Assembly: GCA_017307505.1 (NCBI GenBank)
Contig: JAFKEE010000053.1
Location: 25,252-89,251, forward strand
Length of the DNA: 64,000 nt
Reading direction: 5' to 3'
Source of the DNA: Acidobacteriota bacterium
GTDB taxonomy: Bacteria; Acidobacteriota; Terriglobia; Bryobacterales; Bryobacteraceae
This document shows positions 17,494 to 26,084 of the stretch, one piece after another (within the stretch, counting starts at the first letter, position 1; every line of letters begins with the position of its first letter). The notes beneath the pieces were generated by a model. It was not told the DNA's origin, searched no databases, and saw only the letters and a list, made by a program, of their open reading frames with translations. Both the position numbers and the translations under genes were made by a program.

Positions 17494-18195
17494 ATGATCC
17501 GCACGCTACAGGAAGTCCTCGAGAGGGTTATCGCGCGTTTCTACACCCAGATCACCACTTACTTACCGCCGCTCATCGTGGCCGTGGCCATTCTTGTCGT
17601 CGCCTTTCTCTTCGCCAAGTTCTGCCAGTGGCTGCTCACCCGTCTGTTCAAAGGCGCCGGGTTTGACCGCTTTCTGCGGGAAACCGGCATCAGTTCTGTG
17701 GTTGACGACTCCGGCCATCTCCACGCGGTTTCCATCGCGGCGAGCTGCGTATTCTGGCTGGTGTTCGCGGGCGGGGTCCTCTCCGCGCTGAGTGTCTTTG
17801 ACACCAAACTCACGACTCAGTTCGTGGAGACGGCGGTCTTCCTCTTTCCCAAGGTGGTGACCGCCGGAGCCATCGTGCTGGCCGGTATCTGGCTGGGCAG
17901 GTATTTCGGGCGGGCGATCCTGGTGTGGGCTCACAATGAGGCGATACCCCATGCGCGCCGCATCGCTGCCGGCGTCCGCGCCCTGGTTGTCTGCATCGCG
18001 ATTGTGGCGGCCTCCGACACGCTCGGCTTTGCGCCCAACGTGTTCCTGGCGGCCTTTATCATCGTGGTGGGCGGAGCGGCGCTGGCTGCCAGCCTGGCCG
18101 TCGGCCTCGGCGGACGCCAGACCGTTCAGCGCTTCATGGAAGAGGACACGCGCCATGCGACGGAGCCCGAGGAGCCGCTCTGGCGCCACCTCTAG
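17494..18195 (+). CDS. TM-helix/CmpX-like putative mechanosensitive channel protein
   Basis: 233 residues, four to five hydrophobic helices: PPLIVAVAILVVAFLFAKFC (conserved TM-helix motif), VSIAASCVFWLVFAGGVLSAL, FLFPKVVTAGAIVLAGIWLG, and a glycine/alanine-rich VVGGAALAASLAVGLGG near the C-terminus, the pore-lining type motif of MscS relatives. No cytoplasmic MscS beta domain follows. It starts three bases after the glycosyltransferase stop, so is translated from the same mRNA. The pairing of solute synthesis with a channel is what an osmotic-shock module would look like. It overlaps the convergent phosphatase end by four bases. Confidence 0.75.
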   Translation: MIRTLQEVLERVIARFYTQITTYLPPLIVAVAILVVAFLFAKFCQWLLTRLFKGAGFDRFLRETGISSVVDDSGHLHAVSIAASCVFWLVFAGGVLSALSVFDTKLTTQFVETAVFLFPKVVTAGAIVLAGIWLGRYFGRAILVWAHNEAIPHARRIAAGVRALVVCIAIVAASDTLGFAPNVFLAAFIIVVGGAALAASLAVGLGGRQTVQRFMEEDTRHATEPEEPLWRHL

Positions 18196-18974
18196 GCGCT
18201 GATCGCCACTAACTGGAGAATGGCTTCGTTCCAGCCCGCCGGACCGCTTTGGGACGTGACCAGTCCGTGCGGTACCGCGGCTCGAAGAGTCTCCACGCGC
18301 GCGGAGCGGATGAGCACCGGCTGGTCCACCATTCTCAGGAACTCGACGTCATTGAGGCCATCGCCCAGACCGATGGTCTCCACCGGGCCGTGCTGCGATT
18401 GATACAGGGCCAACAGGCGCTGCACGGCCGCGGCCTTGTCATTCTCGCCAAGGATGTGATGGAACCGCCCGCCGCGGGTTGTCCGGAAGCCCCGGGCGCC
18501 GATCGCCTGGATGAGTGGGCGCTCGCGCTCCGCATCGAGCACAACGAAAGGCTCGTCATACTCCCGCTGCTTCGCGAGCGCTGCCCGTTCCAGCGGCATC
18601 TGGCAGACTTCGGCGATTCTTTCCACGCTCCAATCGGCGAAGCCCTCTACGCGGCAGCCGCTCTCCAGGCTGGCTGCCCGCAAGGCCGCTACGAGTTGTG
18701 GATAGGGAGTGCCCAGTACGATCTGCTGCCCGTCCCCGGAAGCGCCTAACTGGCCTGGCGGGACGATGGCCGCGCCGCCGTTTTCCACGACATAGGGGTG
18801 AACGAGGTCCATCTGCTGGCGCCATTCCCGGGTTTCCGCGGCCGTTTTGCTGGTGCAAAGGATGAGCGGAATTCCCTTCTTTTTCAGCAGATCCAGGGCC
18901 TGAACCGCTTCGCTCCAGGCGTAAGTGTCGTGGTCCAGCAGCGTCCCGTCCAGATCGCTGATCACAATCCTCAT
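18192..18974 (-). CDS. Mannosyl-3-phosphoglycerate-phosphatase-like HAD hydrolase
   Basis: 260 residues, HAD subfamily IIB. Motif I ISDLDGTLLDHDTYAW is almost the family signature of MPG phosphatases (DLDGTLLD-H-TY-W), motif II ILCTSKTAAE, HPYVVENGGAAI, the cap-domain GGRFHHILGENDKAAA, and motif III/IV TIGLGDGLNDVEFL. It would remove phosphate from mannosyl- or glucosyl-3-phosphoglycerate to give the osmolyte. AAAGAG lies just upstream of the start. Convergent with the channel gene (four-base overlap). No separate GT55 synthase is seen; the GT81-like gene next door is the obvious partner. Confidence 0.82.
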   Translation of the reverse strand: MRIVISDLDGTLLDHDTYAWSEAVQALDLLKKKGIPLILCTSKTAAETREWRQQMDLVHPYVVENGGAAIVPPGQLGASGDGQQIVLGTPYPQLVAALRAASLESGCRVEGFADWSVERIAEVCQMPLERAALAKQREYDEPFVVLDAERERPLIQAIGARGFRTTRGGRFHHILGENDKAAAVQRLLALYQSQHGPVETIGLGDGLNDVEFLRMVDQPVLIRSARVETLRAAVPHGLVTSQSGPAGWNEAILQLVAISA

Positions 18975-19087
18975 CTCTTTACAGTAGGGGCCCTGGTGGG
19001 GCCTTGTCGAATGCCCGCGGGCGGCAAGCTTGCCAATTCCGTCATCTTTCGGGTATGCTCAGCATGACCATAGGATAGGTCCATTCG

Positions 19088-19342
19088 ATGGATCCCGAAC
19101 ACGGTACGACCAAGCCCAACCGCGAAACGCTCCGCCAGAGATTGCAGGATGCATTTCCCCGCATCCAACTGGAGTTCAATTCTGAAGCGCGCAAGTGGTT
19201 TCCCAAGAGTGGGATCCATGGATCCCGGTTCCTGGGGCACGCAGGCCTGAGTGACGGACAAGCTTTCTGGCTGCTGGAAAACCGGAGCCAGATCTCAGAG
19301 GTGGACGTGCTGTTGGAGCGTTACCCGCAGGTCGCCGAGTAG
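19088..19342 (+). CDS. Small hypothetical protein
   Basis: 84 residues: MDPEHGTTKPNRETLRQRLQ, then FPRIQLEFNSEARKWF and GLSDGQAFWLLENRS. Charged and soluble, with a probable helix at the start and no recognisable motif. Support is the ATG with a purine-rich stretch about 10 bases upstream, the use of ordinary codons and its fit in an otherwise empty gap between two minus-strand genes. The opposite strand has a frame of similar length that I judge to be its shadow. No function can be proposed. Confidence 0.45.
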   Translation: MDPEHGTTKPNRETLRQRLQDAFPRIQLEFNSEARKWFPKSGIHGSRFLGHAGLSDGQAFWLLENRSQISEVDVLLERYPQVAE

Positions 19343-19374
19343 CGCCCACCGGACCGGCAGCCTTTCTGTCCGCG

Positions 19375-19818
19375 CTATCGCTTTGGCGCCCACTGCGCAA
19401 GGAAGGCGCTGAAGCGTTGCAGGTTATAACCCTTGCCCTCTTCCAGGACATCCGTCTCCTGGGATTTCAGGAGTTTCCCGTTGGAATCCAGCACAATCAA
19501 ATGTGGATAGCCTTCGATTTTCGGGAATTGTCCGAGGAACTCCTTGTTCTCGTTCTCGGGGCTGAAGTTCACCTTGAGGAAGACGAAGTTCTTCTCGCGT
19601 GTCTCGAGTAAGCCCGCGTTTGCCGCAAAGAACTGGTCGAGCCGGTGGCACCAACTGCACCACTCGCCGCCGACATCCAGGAGGATATTCTTCTTCTCCT
19701 TGCGCGCCTGTTCCACTGCCCGGGTCAGATCCGCTGCCGGATTCGCCTTCGGATCATAGGGGCGTTCGGCGCCCAACAGACTGCCGGCCAATAAAACGAG
19801 AAGGAATCGGAGCTTCAT
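19375..19818 (-). CDS. Exported thioredoxin-fold protein
   Basis: 147 residues, signal peptide MKLRFLLVLLAGSLLGA, then a thioredoxin fold: KNILLDVGGEWCSWCHRLDQFF (CSWC active-site pair), VFLKVNFSPENENKEF and the cis-proline strand EGYPHLIVLDSNGKLL. This is the thioredoxin_7/DsbD-gamma-like secreted type, expected to reduce or isomerise disulfides or to work with a cytochrome-maturation partner in the periplasm. It ends convergent with the small hypothetical gene and lies 13 bases downstream of the M23 peptidase on the same strand, so co-transcription is likely. Confidence 0.85.
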   Translation of the reverse strand: MKLRFLLVLLAGSLLGAERPYDPKANPAADLTRAVEQARKEKKNILLDVGGEWCSWCHRLDQFFAANAGLLETREKNFVFLKVNFSPENENKEFLGQFPKIEGYPHLIVLDSNGKLLKSQETDVLEEGKGYNLQRFSAFLAQWAPKR

Positions 19819-19831
19819 ATCTGGAAGTCTA

Positions 19832-21244
19832 TCACCGCCGCTTGTGACGCTTCTTCGGCGAGTGCCCGACGTTCTTGGGCCCGGCTTCTGGTTCGTCTTT
19901 GGACGTCGCAGCAGATTTGGCGGCGGCAGGTGAGGTCGCGTTCAATTTGCTCATCACGCGATCCTGGATCCAGTGCGCATCCCACCATTCGATGGGATTC
20001 ACCTGGACGCCGTCGATCTGCATGGAGAAGTGCAAATGATCGCCTCCGGCCAGTCCCGTCGCACCGCTGCGGCCCAACTCGCCGCCGCGTTCCACACTTT
20101 GACCCTTGGTGACTTCGATCTTGCTCAGGTGGCCGTAGATCGATTGCAGGCCGTATCCATGGTCCACGACGACGCAGTTTCCATAGATGCCCAGACGGTC
20201 TGCCCACACCACCTTGCCTGAGTTCGAGGCCACGACGGGCGCCTGCTTCACCTTGGAGAGATCAAAGCCGAGGTGGACCTGTTCGTCCACCTTTTTCCCG
20301 TTGTACTTGTAGGTGCGGACATCGGCGAAGAAGGCTTCCACCTTGGAGTTGGACAACTGTTGGAAGGGCGGCGTCCAGAGCATGCGTTTCTCTGACTGAT
20401 CGCGAAGGTCGGCCAGAGTCTTGTTGTTCTGCTTGCGGATCTCGCCGTTGATGCGCAGGAAGCGGTCCAGTTTGTCGCCGGTCCCGCCGGGATCGATTTC
20501 ACTCACCGCTTTGTCCAGGAATTCATCCGACAGGTCGAGTTCCCGCTTCCGGAACTTCTTGGGATGCATTTTCACACGGAAGGGGGCGGTGACCTCCTGG
20601 CCGCCGGGGTTGCGTGCGTACACCAGCGGTTTGGTATCGGCGGAGACGTCCCAGGGGAAGGCGAAGAGGCAGAACCGGTCGTTCTCGTTCTTGCCGCCCG
20701 GCATCGGAAAGCTGCGGAAGCGGTAGTTCCCCACCATCACGCCTGCCTCGGTGTAGTAGCCGGAGACGGTGAAGGTCACCAGTTCGGCGCCACCCTGGTT
20801 GATGATGTGCTCCAGGTCGTCCACGCTCAGCCTGGGTGGCTCCATGCTGATGAAAACGTCGTAGGTCTTGGTATCGCTCGACGCCCGCAGGTCGTTGGCG
20901 GCCGCTTCCACCACGAGTTTGGCCGGTCCTCCCTGGAAGCCCTGCTCCTTCTTTGCGGTCAGGTGGAGGGGCTGGGTGGAAGGAGCCAGGTGCTTCTTCC
21001 AGAACATCCAGCGGTCGGCGGGCTGTTCCTGGGAGGCAACGCTACGCGCCTGGCCCTGGGTGAGGACCGCCGTCACGAAGCGAACCCCGTGCGGACTGGT
21101 GACCTTGACCTGAATCTGGTTGTCCACCCCAAGCCCCTTGGGCGCTGGTGTCACCTCCACGACGGGAGCCGTCGAGAGGAAAAACAGGGTGGCCGGCGCG
21201 GCCAGCAGAAGCACGACGAAGACGATGAGCAGGACGTATTTCAC
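19832..21244 (-). CDS. M23 (LytM-type) cell-wall endopeptidase
   Basis: 470 residues: N-terminal membrane anchor (YVLLIVFVVLLLAAPATLFFL), a beta-rich linker of about 290 residues with Ig-like character, then an M23 domain with zinc ligands in HLGFDLS (His, Asp) and GDHLHFSMQ, and the connecting DHGYGLQSIYGHLS. The C-terminus is a lysine/alanine-rich tail ending KKRHKRR. All metal ligands are present, so it is likely active on peptidoglycan cross-links rather than a degenerate EnvC-type activator. It precedes the thioredoxin-like gene by 13 bases. Confidence 0.88.
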   Translation of the reverse strand: MKYVLLIVFVVLLLAAPATLFFLSTAPVVEVTPAPKGLGVDNQIQVKVTSPHGVRFVTAVLTQGQARSVASQEQPADRWMFWKKHLAPSTQPLHLTAKKEQGFQGGPAKLVVEAAANDLRASSDTKTYDVFISMEPPRLSVDDLEHIINQGGAELVTFTVSGYYTEAGVMVGNYRFRSFPMPGGKNENDRFCLFAFPWDVSADTKPLVYARNPGGQEVTAPFRVKMHPKKFRKRELDLSDEFLDKAVSEIDPGGTGDKLDRFLRINGEIRKQNNKTLADLRDQSEKRMLWTPPFQQLSNSKVEAFFADVRTYKYNGKKVDEQVHLGFDLSKVKQAPVVASNSGKVVWADRLGIYGNCVVVDHGYGLQSIYGHLSKIEVTKGQSVERGGELGRSGATGLAGGDHLHFSMQIDGVQVNPIEWWDAHWIQDRVMSKLNATSPAAAKSAATSKDEPEAGPKNVGHSPKKRHKRR

Positions 21245-21384
21245 TCTTCCAGCTTACTCATGGCTGGAGGCGCAAGGAATGCGAAGGGAGAAGAGGGTGT
21301 GCTAGCGCGGCGAAAGATAAGGCGGATGTCCACGGCGGAGCCCTCCGCCTGCCGGGTGAAGGGCTCCACTTGGCTGAAGGAACT

Positions 21385-22755
21385 CTAGCTGTACAGACGA
21401 TCCCAACTGCGCTCGTTGTTCCAGTTCTCGGTGGGCTCGAAGTAGCCCGTACCCGGCGCCAGGTGCTTCTTCACCTCGTCCGGATTCGGCTCCACGCCCA
21501 GGCCCGGCTTGTCCGGAACCACCGCCCAACCCTTCTCGTAGACGGGTTGCTCGTTGCCCGTGACCAGGTTCTTCCACCACGGGACATCGACGGAGTGGTT
21601 CTCCAGGGCGATGAAGTTCTCAGTCGCTGCCGCGCAGTGGACATTCGCCATGAAGGAGATGGGTGTGCCCGCGAAGTGCATCGCCATTCCATGCCCCAGT
21701 TCCATCGCCGCGTCGCCGATCTTTTTCGTTTCGAGAAGGCCGCCGGAGGTGGCGAGATCGGGTTGGATCAGGTCCACCGCGTGATTGCGGCACAGTTCGA
21801 TGAACGGCTCCTTGAGGTAGATGTCCTCCCCGGTGAGAATCGGAATGTCCACGGCATTGGTAATCTGCTTCAGCAGTTCCGTCTGGGTCCAGGGGACCAT
21901 GTCCTCCAGCCAGGCCATGTTGTACTTGGTCAGGCCCTTGCCCAACCGGATGCAAGAATTCACACCAAGGTGTCCGAAATGGTCCGCAGCGAGAGGAATA
22001 TCCCAGCCGACCATCTCACGGATCTGCCCGACGTAGTCGCACATCAGGCCGATGCCCTTTTCCGTGATCTCCATGCCGGTGAACATGTGAGGCACCAGCG
22101 TGGCGGAGCGTTGATTCGTGCCCAGAGGCGCGGAGACGCAACCGGGGATGTTTTCCACCAGGTCCACGCCCAGGTCCATCTTGAGGAAGGTGAAGCCCTC
22201 TTCGCGCCGCTTCTTCAGTCGCTCGCCGTAAACCTTGGCATCGTGAGATTCGGTGGTGTCGCAATACAGGCGGATCTTATCCCGGAACTTGCCACCCAGC
22301 ATCTGGTAGGCAGGGACGTTATACGCCTTGCCCGCCAGATCCCAAAGCGCCATCTCCACGCCGCAGACGCCGCCGGCCTGCCGCGCGTGGAAACCGAACT
22401 GTTTAATTTCGCGGAAGATTTTGTCTACGTTGCAGGGGTTCTTGCCCAGCAGCCGTGATTTGAGCATCAGGGCGTAGGTGACGCTGGCGCCATCGCGCAC
22501 CTCGCCATAGCCCGCAATGCCCTGGTTGGTATCGATCCGGATGATCGGAGCCCGCATGGGCGCACCGATCACATGGGCAAACCGCAGATCGGTGATCTTG
22601 AGGTCTGACGGTTTGCCCGCGGTCCTGACATTGTTCTGGTAGGCCTCGATCGTGTCATTCGCCCAGAACGTACCCAGGGCAGCCGTTCCGGCGGCGCTGC
22701 CCAGGAATCCGCGGCGGCTCAGGCCGCGCCGGTTTTTCCACCATTTTCGAGTCAT
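21385..22755 (-). CDS. Tat-exported mandelate racemase/muconate lactonising enzyme
   Basis: 456 residues. The N-terminus has a twin-arginine signal (NRRGLSRRGFLGSAAGTAAL). The enolase-superfamily barrel shows KMDLGVD, metal ligands in AADHFGHLG, LEDMVPW and LTGEDIY, and NHAVDLIQPDLATSGGL, then HGMAMHFAGTPISF, which fits acid-sugar dehydratases of the mandelate-racemase subgroup. Export of such an enzyme is typical of this phylum but unusual elsewhere. It starts one base after the RraA-like stop codon and belongs to the permease/RraA operon, so it probably acts on a sugar acid or hydroxy acid; the substrate is not resolvable by eye. Confidence 0.82.
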   Translation of the reverse strand: MTRKWWKNRRGLSRRGFLGSAAGTAALGTFWANDTIEAYQNNVRTAGKPSDLKITDLRFAHVIGAPMRAPIIRIDTNQGIAGYGEVRDGASVTYALMLKSRLLGKNPCNVDKIFREIKQFGFHARQAGGVCGVEMALWDLAGKAYNVPAYQMLGGKFRDKIRLYCDTTESHDAKVYGERLKKRREEGFTFLKMDLGVDLVENIPGCVSAPLGTNQRSATLVPHMFTGMEITEKGIGLMCDYVGQIREMVGWDIPLAADHFGHLGVNSCIRLGKGLTKYNMAWLEDMVPWTQTELLKQITNAVDIPILTGEDIYLKEPFIELCRNHAVDLIQPDLATSGGLLETKKIGDAAMELGHGMAMHFAGTPISFMANVHCAAATENFIALENHSVDVPWWKNLVTGNEQPVYEKGWAVVPDKPGLGVEPNPDEVKKHLAPGTGYFEPTENWNNERSWDRLYS

Positions 22756-22756
22756 A

Positions 22757-23668
22757 TCAATTCCCTCGCGGCTTCATCCGCATCTTCGAACCCTTCGACT
22801 CGGCGAATTTGTTGAATTCGTCAATCATCTTCTGCGACCACTGGGCATCGACTTCGCCCGGTGTGTACTTCTGGTCGCGCAGCATCTGGTGGCCCCAGGT
22901 GTCGCGCAGTTGCGTCAGTTCGCTCTCATCCGCCACCTTTTCGGCCAGATGGGCGGGGATGAACGTGATGCCGTCCGGATCGCTCACCACAATATCGCCG
23001 GGCAGTACGGTCACTTCTCCAATCCGGATGGGCACGTTGATGCCGGTGAGCATCGCTTCGGCGATGGCGCTGGGATGGAAGTCGCGGGTATAGACCTGGA
23101 AGCCCGGGATCTCCAGAATCCCCGTGGGATCACGTACGGCTCCATTCACCACCAGGCCGGTGCCGGTTTTGGTCATGATCGAAGTCGCCAGGTTGTCTCC
23201 GATGATGGTGCCGTCCTTGATCTTGCCGTAGAGGTCGACCACCATCACATCATCCTTGACCAGGGTGTCGATCACCCAGGAGTTCTGCCCCCGGCCGACC
23301 CGCCCTTCCTGCTTGCCGTGATCGTTAATGAAGTTGTTGACGTCCGGCCGCAAGGGCATGAACTGAGCCGTCACCACGCGGCCCACCAGGCGTTTGCCGG
23401 GCATCACATTCAGGGTTTTCCAGCCACCTTCGAACTGCAGCCGATAACCCGCGCCGCGCATCGTGCCCCAAGCCTCCTCGGCACTGGTGGTCTTGAGCCT
23501 CTGCACGACCGAGTCCGGGACTTTCGGCCGGCCATCGGGGAAGCGCTCTCCTTTCCACTCCCGCGTCAGGTCGACGCGTTGTTCCTTGCTGAACATGCCC
23601 AACTGGGCGAACAGCGGACATGCGAGCGTAGCCGCAAGCGCGGCGGCAAGCGGTGCGAGTCGTTTCAT
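22757..23668 (-). CDS. Exported RraA-like (HMG/CHA aldolase family) protein
   Basis: 303 residues from the ATG at 23668, chosen because AGGAG lies ten bases upstream and the sequence then gives a signal peptide (KRLAPLAAALAATLACPLFA). The RraA fold appears as IIGDNLATSIMTKTGTGLVVNGAVRDP, containing the Gly-Asp-Asn-x-x and Arg-Asp residues used for metal and oxyacid binding in class II HMG/CHA aldolases. The enzymatic relatives cleave 4-hydroxy-4-methyl-2-oxoglutarate; the RNase E inhibitors are the other branch, which cannot function outside the cell. I therefore infer an extracytoplasmic lyase or decarboxylase. Confidence 0.78.
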   Translation of the reverse strand: MKRLAPLAAALAATLACPLFAQLGMFSKEQRVDLTREWKGERFPDGRPKVPDSVVQRLKTTSAEEAWGTMRGAGYRLQFEGGWKTLNVMPGKRLVGRVVTAQFMPLRPDVNNFINDHGKQEGRVGRGQNSWVIDTLVKDDVMVVDLYGKIKDGTIIGDNLATSIMTKTGTGLVVNGAVRDPTGILEIPGFQVYTRDFHPSAIAEAMLTGINVPIRIGEVTVLPGDIVVSDPDGITFIPAHLAEKVADESELTQLRDTWGHQMLRDQKYTPGEVDAQWSQKMIDEFNKFAESKGSKMRMKPRGN

Positions 23669-23723
23669 ACTTGCCTGTTCTCCTGTCTGTAATTTCAAAG
23701 AAGCAAGGCCGGAGGCCGGCCGA

Positions 23724-25370
23724 TTACCAGAAATGATGATTGTGAGCGACCATGCCGGGCAGAACGTACGCATACAACGTAACGATGAGCCCGATCAGCG
23801 CCGCCAGGACCAGACCATGCTTGAAGACGGCCCGGAAGAGGTCGCCCTCTCTGCCCTCGATACCCGCCGCGACGCAGGCGATGATCAGCGACTGCGCGCC
23901 CACCATCTTGCCCATCACGCCGCCCGTGGAGTTGGCCGCGGCCATCAGTACGGGGCTCAGACCCAGCTTGTTCGCAGTGACTACCTGCAGGTTGCCGAAG
24001 AGAGCATTCGAGCCCGCGTCCGTGCCGCTCAAGGCCACGCCCATCCATCCGATGAGCGTGCCGAAAATGGGATAGAACACACCTGTCTTTGTCATGGCCA
24101 GACCCATGACGGCGTCCATGCCGCAGTACCTCACAACATATGCCAGGCAGATCATCGCCATGATGGCCAGGAATCCGGTTCGCATTCGATAGCAGGTTTT
24201 GCGGAACACCCGGAACGTCACCGGGATCGATAGGCCCAGCACCGGGCCTGCGACGACACCGGCCAGGAAGGTGGCGGTGCCCACCGACGCCAGCCAGGCA
24301 AAATCGAAAACGGCGGGTTCCTTCACGTCGGTGGTCACCACAGGCGCCGTCCTGGTAACCAGCAGATGCAGGCCCGGGACCGGCGTCTTGACGCTCGTCT
24401 CGCTGATCACCTTCTTCACCGGTGGCAGACCCCACAGGACAACAAACGCCGCGATCAGCAGGAACGGCGACCAGGCATGGAAGACCTGGCCGGTGGTGTA
24501 TTTCTTCCAGACGGTCTTTGCCTGGTTCCGCTCCTCGGTAAACCGGAAGACCTCCTTCGGCTGCCAGAACTTGAAGAAGACGGCGCAGATCAGCAGGGCG
24601 CCCATGCCGCTGACGATATCGACCAGTGAGGCGTCGATGAAGTTCGACCAGAAGAACTGCAGGCCGGCGAAACCGATGCCCGCGGCCAGGCAACCCGGCC
24701 ACACCTTCCAGGTGTCCCTCCAACTCACCTGCGTCTTCACCATCCAGAACGGCAGGATCAGGGCGACCGGAGGCAGAATGCGCCCCATGGTGGCGCTGAG
24801 GTCGGATTCCGGAAGACCGGTCACGGCGGCGAGCGTGCGCACGGGGTTGCCCATGCCGCCCCAGGCCACCGGAGCCGTATTGGCCATCAGGCAGACCACC
24901 GCGGTTTCGAAGGGCCGGAAGCCGAGTCCGATCATCATGGACGCCGTCACGGCCACGGGCGCTCCGCCGCCGCCCGCGCCTTCCAGCACGGCGCCGAAGG
25001 CGAAGGCGATCAGCAGCAGTTGCAGGCGCCGGTCGTCGGTGAGACCGCCAATGGATCCCTTGATGGTTTCGAAATGGCCGCTCTCCACGGTCAGGTCGTA
25101 GACAAAGACCGCGCCGACGACTACCCAGGCGATCCAGAAGGCGGCATAGACGGCTCCGTGCGCGGTGGCGCCCAGCACCATGGTGGGCGGCATGCGGAAG
25201 ACCACCAGCGCCACCAGGATCGCGGTCACCAGTCCGGAGATCGCTGCCCAGTGGCCGGCGATTTTCCGGATGGCCAGCAGATAGAAGAGCACCAGTACCG
25301 GAAGCGCCGAGACGATTGTGGAGAGCGCTTCGTTGTTCAGTGGATTATAATTTTGAACCCAAGTCTGCAT
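23724..25370 (-). CDS. LctP-family L-lactate permease
   Basis: 548 residues starting at 25370 (MQTWVQNYNPLNN, the usual LctP beginning). About 13 membrane helices; family landmarks are AFWIAWVVVGAVFVYDLTVESGHFE, AFGAVLEGAGGGGAPVAV and GTDAGSNALFGNLQV near the C-terminus. It is a proton symporter for lactate, glycolate or related 2-hydroxy acids. First gene of a three-gene operon with the exported RraA-like and enolase-superfamily proteins (55 bases, then one base apart), pointing to uptake of a hydroxy acid released outside the cytoplasm. Confidence 0.88.
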   Translation of the reverse strand: MQTWVQNYNPLNNEALSTIVSALPVLVLFYLLAIRKIAGHWAAISGLVTAILVALVVFRMPPTMVLGATAHGAVYAAFWIAWVVVGAVFVYDLTVESGHFETIKGSIGGLTDDRRLQLLLIAFAFGAVLEGAGGGGAPVAVTASMMIGLGFRPFETAVVCLMANTAPVAWGGMGNPVRTLAAVTGLPESDLSATMGRILPPVALILPFWMVKTQVSWRDTWKVWPGCLAAGIGFAGLQFFWSNFIDASLVDIVSGMGALLICAVFFKFWQPKEVFRFTEERNQAKTVWKKYTTGQVFHAWSPFLLIAAFVVLWGLPPVKKVISETSVKTPVPGLHLLVTRTAPVVTTDVKEPAVFDFAWLASVGTATFLAGVVAGPVLGLSIPVTFRVFRKTCYRMRTGFLAIMAMICLAYVVRYCGMDAVMGLAMTKTGVFYPIFGTLIGWMGVALSGTDAGSNALFGNLQVVTANKLGLSPVLMAAANSTGGVMGKMVGAQSLIIACVAAGIEGREGDLFRAVFKHGLVLAALIGLIVTLYAYVLPGMVAHNHHFW

Positions 25371-25481
25371 GGTGGGAGTAGCCCGAACGAAGCGGAATCT
25401 TATCACATGCCATCCTTGGGGATAACCAGTAAGACAGGGACAGATTCAGACCTGTGTGCCATGGCATCCTGAAGGCTGGCA

Positions 25482-26060
25482 ATGATTCGATCTGTCTGTG
25501 TCTACTGCGGCTCCAGCAGCCGCGCTTCGGAAAGCTTTTTCACCGCGGCCCGCTCGACGGGGCGTGTTCTGGCGGAACGCGGCCATACCCTCGTCTACGG
25601 CGGGGCTCACGTCGGGCTGATGGGCGCGCTGGCCGATACCGCCCTGTCGCTCAATGGACGGGTCGTGGGCGTCATCCCGCAGTCTCTGGTGGACAAAGAG
25701 GTTGCGCACAAAGGACTGACGGAGCAGCACATCGTTGAGTCGATGCATGTCCGGAAGGCGCTCATGAACGAACTCTCGGATGCCTTCCTTGCGTTGCCGG
25801 GCGGATTCGGCACCCTGGACGAGCTGTTCGAGACGCTCACCTGGGCGCAGCTCAAGTTCCACTCCAAGCCAGTGGGCCTGCTGAACATCGACGGCTATTT
25901 CGACGGACTGCTCACCTTCGCGCGGCGTGCTGTCGACGATGGCTTCATCCACCCGGCCCATGTCGAGATGATTCACGTTGGGACCGATCCGGGGGATTTG
26001 CTGGACCGTATGGCCGGCTTCGTCCCGCCGGAAGCCGGCAAGTGGTGGCGTCCGCGCTAG
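25482..26060 (+). CDS. LOG-family cytokinin-nucleotide phosphoribohydrolase
   Basis: 192 residues, Rossmann fold of the TIGR00730/LOG type: VCVYCGSSSRA at the start, YGGAHVGLMGALAD, ESMHVRKALM and the catalytic PGGFGTLDELFE. Family members hydrolyse nucleoside 5'-monophosphates at the N-glycosidic bond, releasing free base and ribose 5-phosphate (cytokinin activation in plants, AMP or other nucleotide salvage in bacteria). A complete family-length protein. It is convergent with the adenosine deaminase, 24 bases apart, so two purine-salvage enzymes sit side by side. Confidence 0.88.
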   Translation: MIRSVCVYCGSSSRASESFFTAARSTGRVLAERGHTLVYGGAHVGLMGALADTALSLNGRVVGVIPQSLVDKEVAHKGLTEQHIVESMHVRKALMNELSDAFLALPGGFGTLDELFETLTWAQLKFHSKPVGLLNIDGYFDGLLTFARRAVDDGFIHPAHVEMIHVGTDPGDLLDRMAGFVPPEAGKWWRPR

Positions 26061-26084
26061 GGTCTCATCCGGTACCCACCCGGG

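Noticed and set aside
18971..19261. Minus-strand frame of 96 codons opposite the small gene at 19088
   Set aside because: No motif and a poor start; the plus-strand frame fits the gap better, though both are weak.
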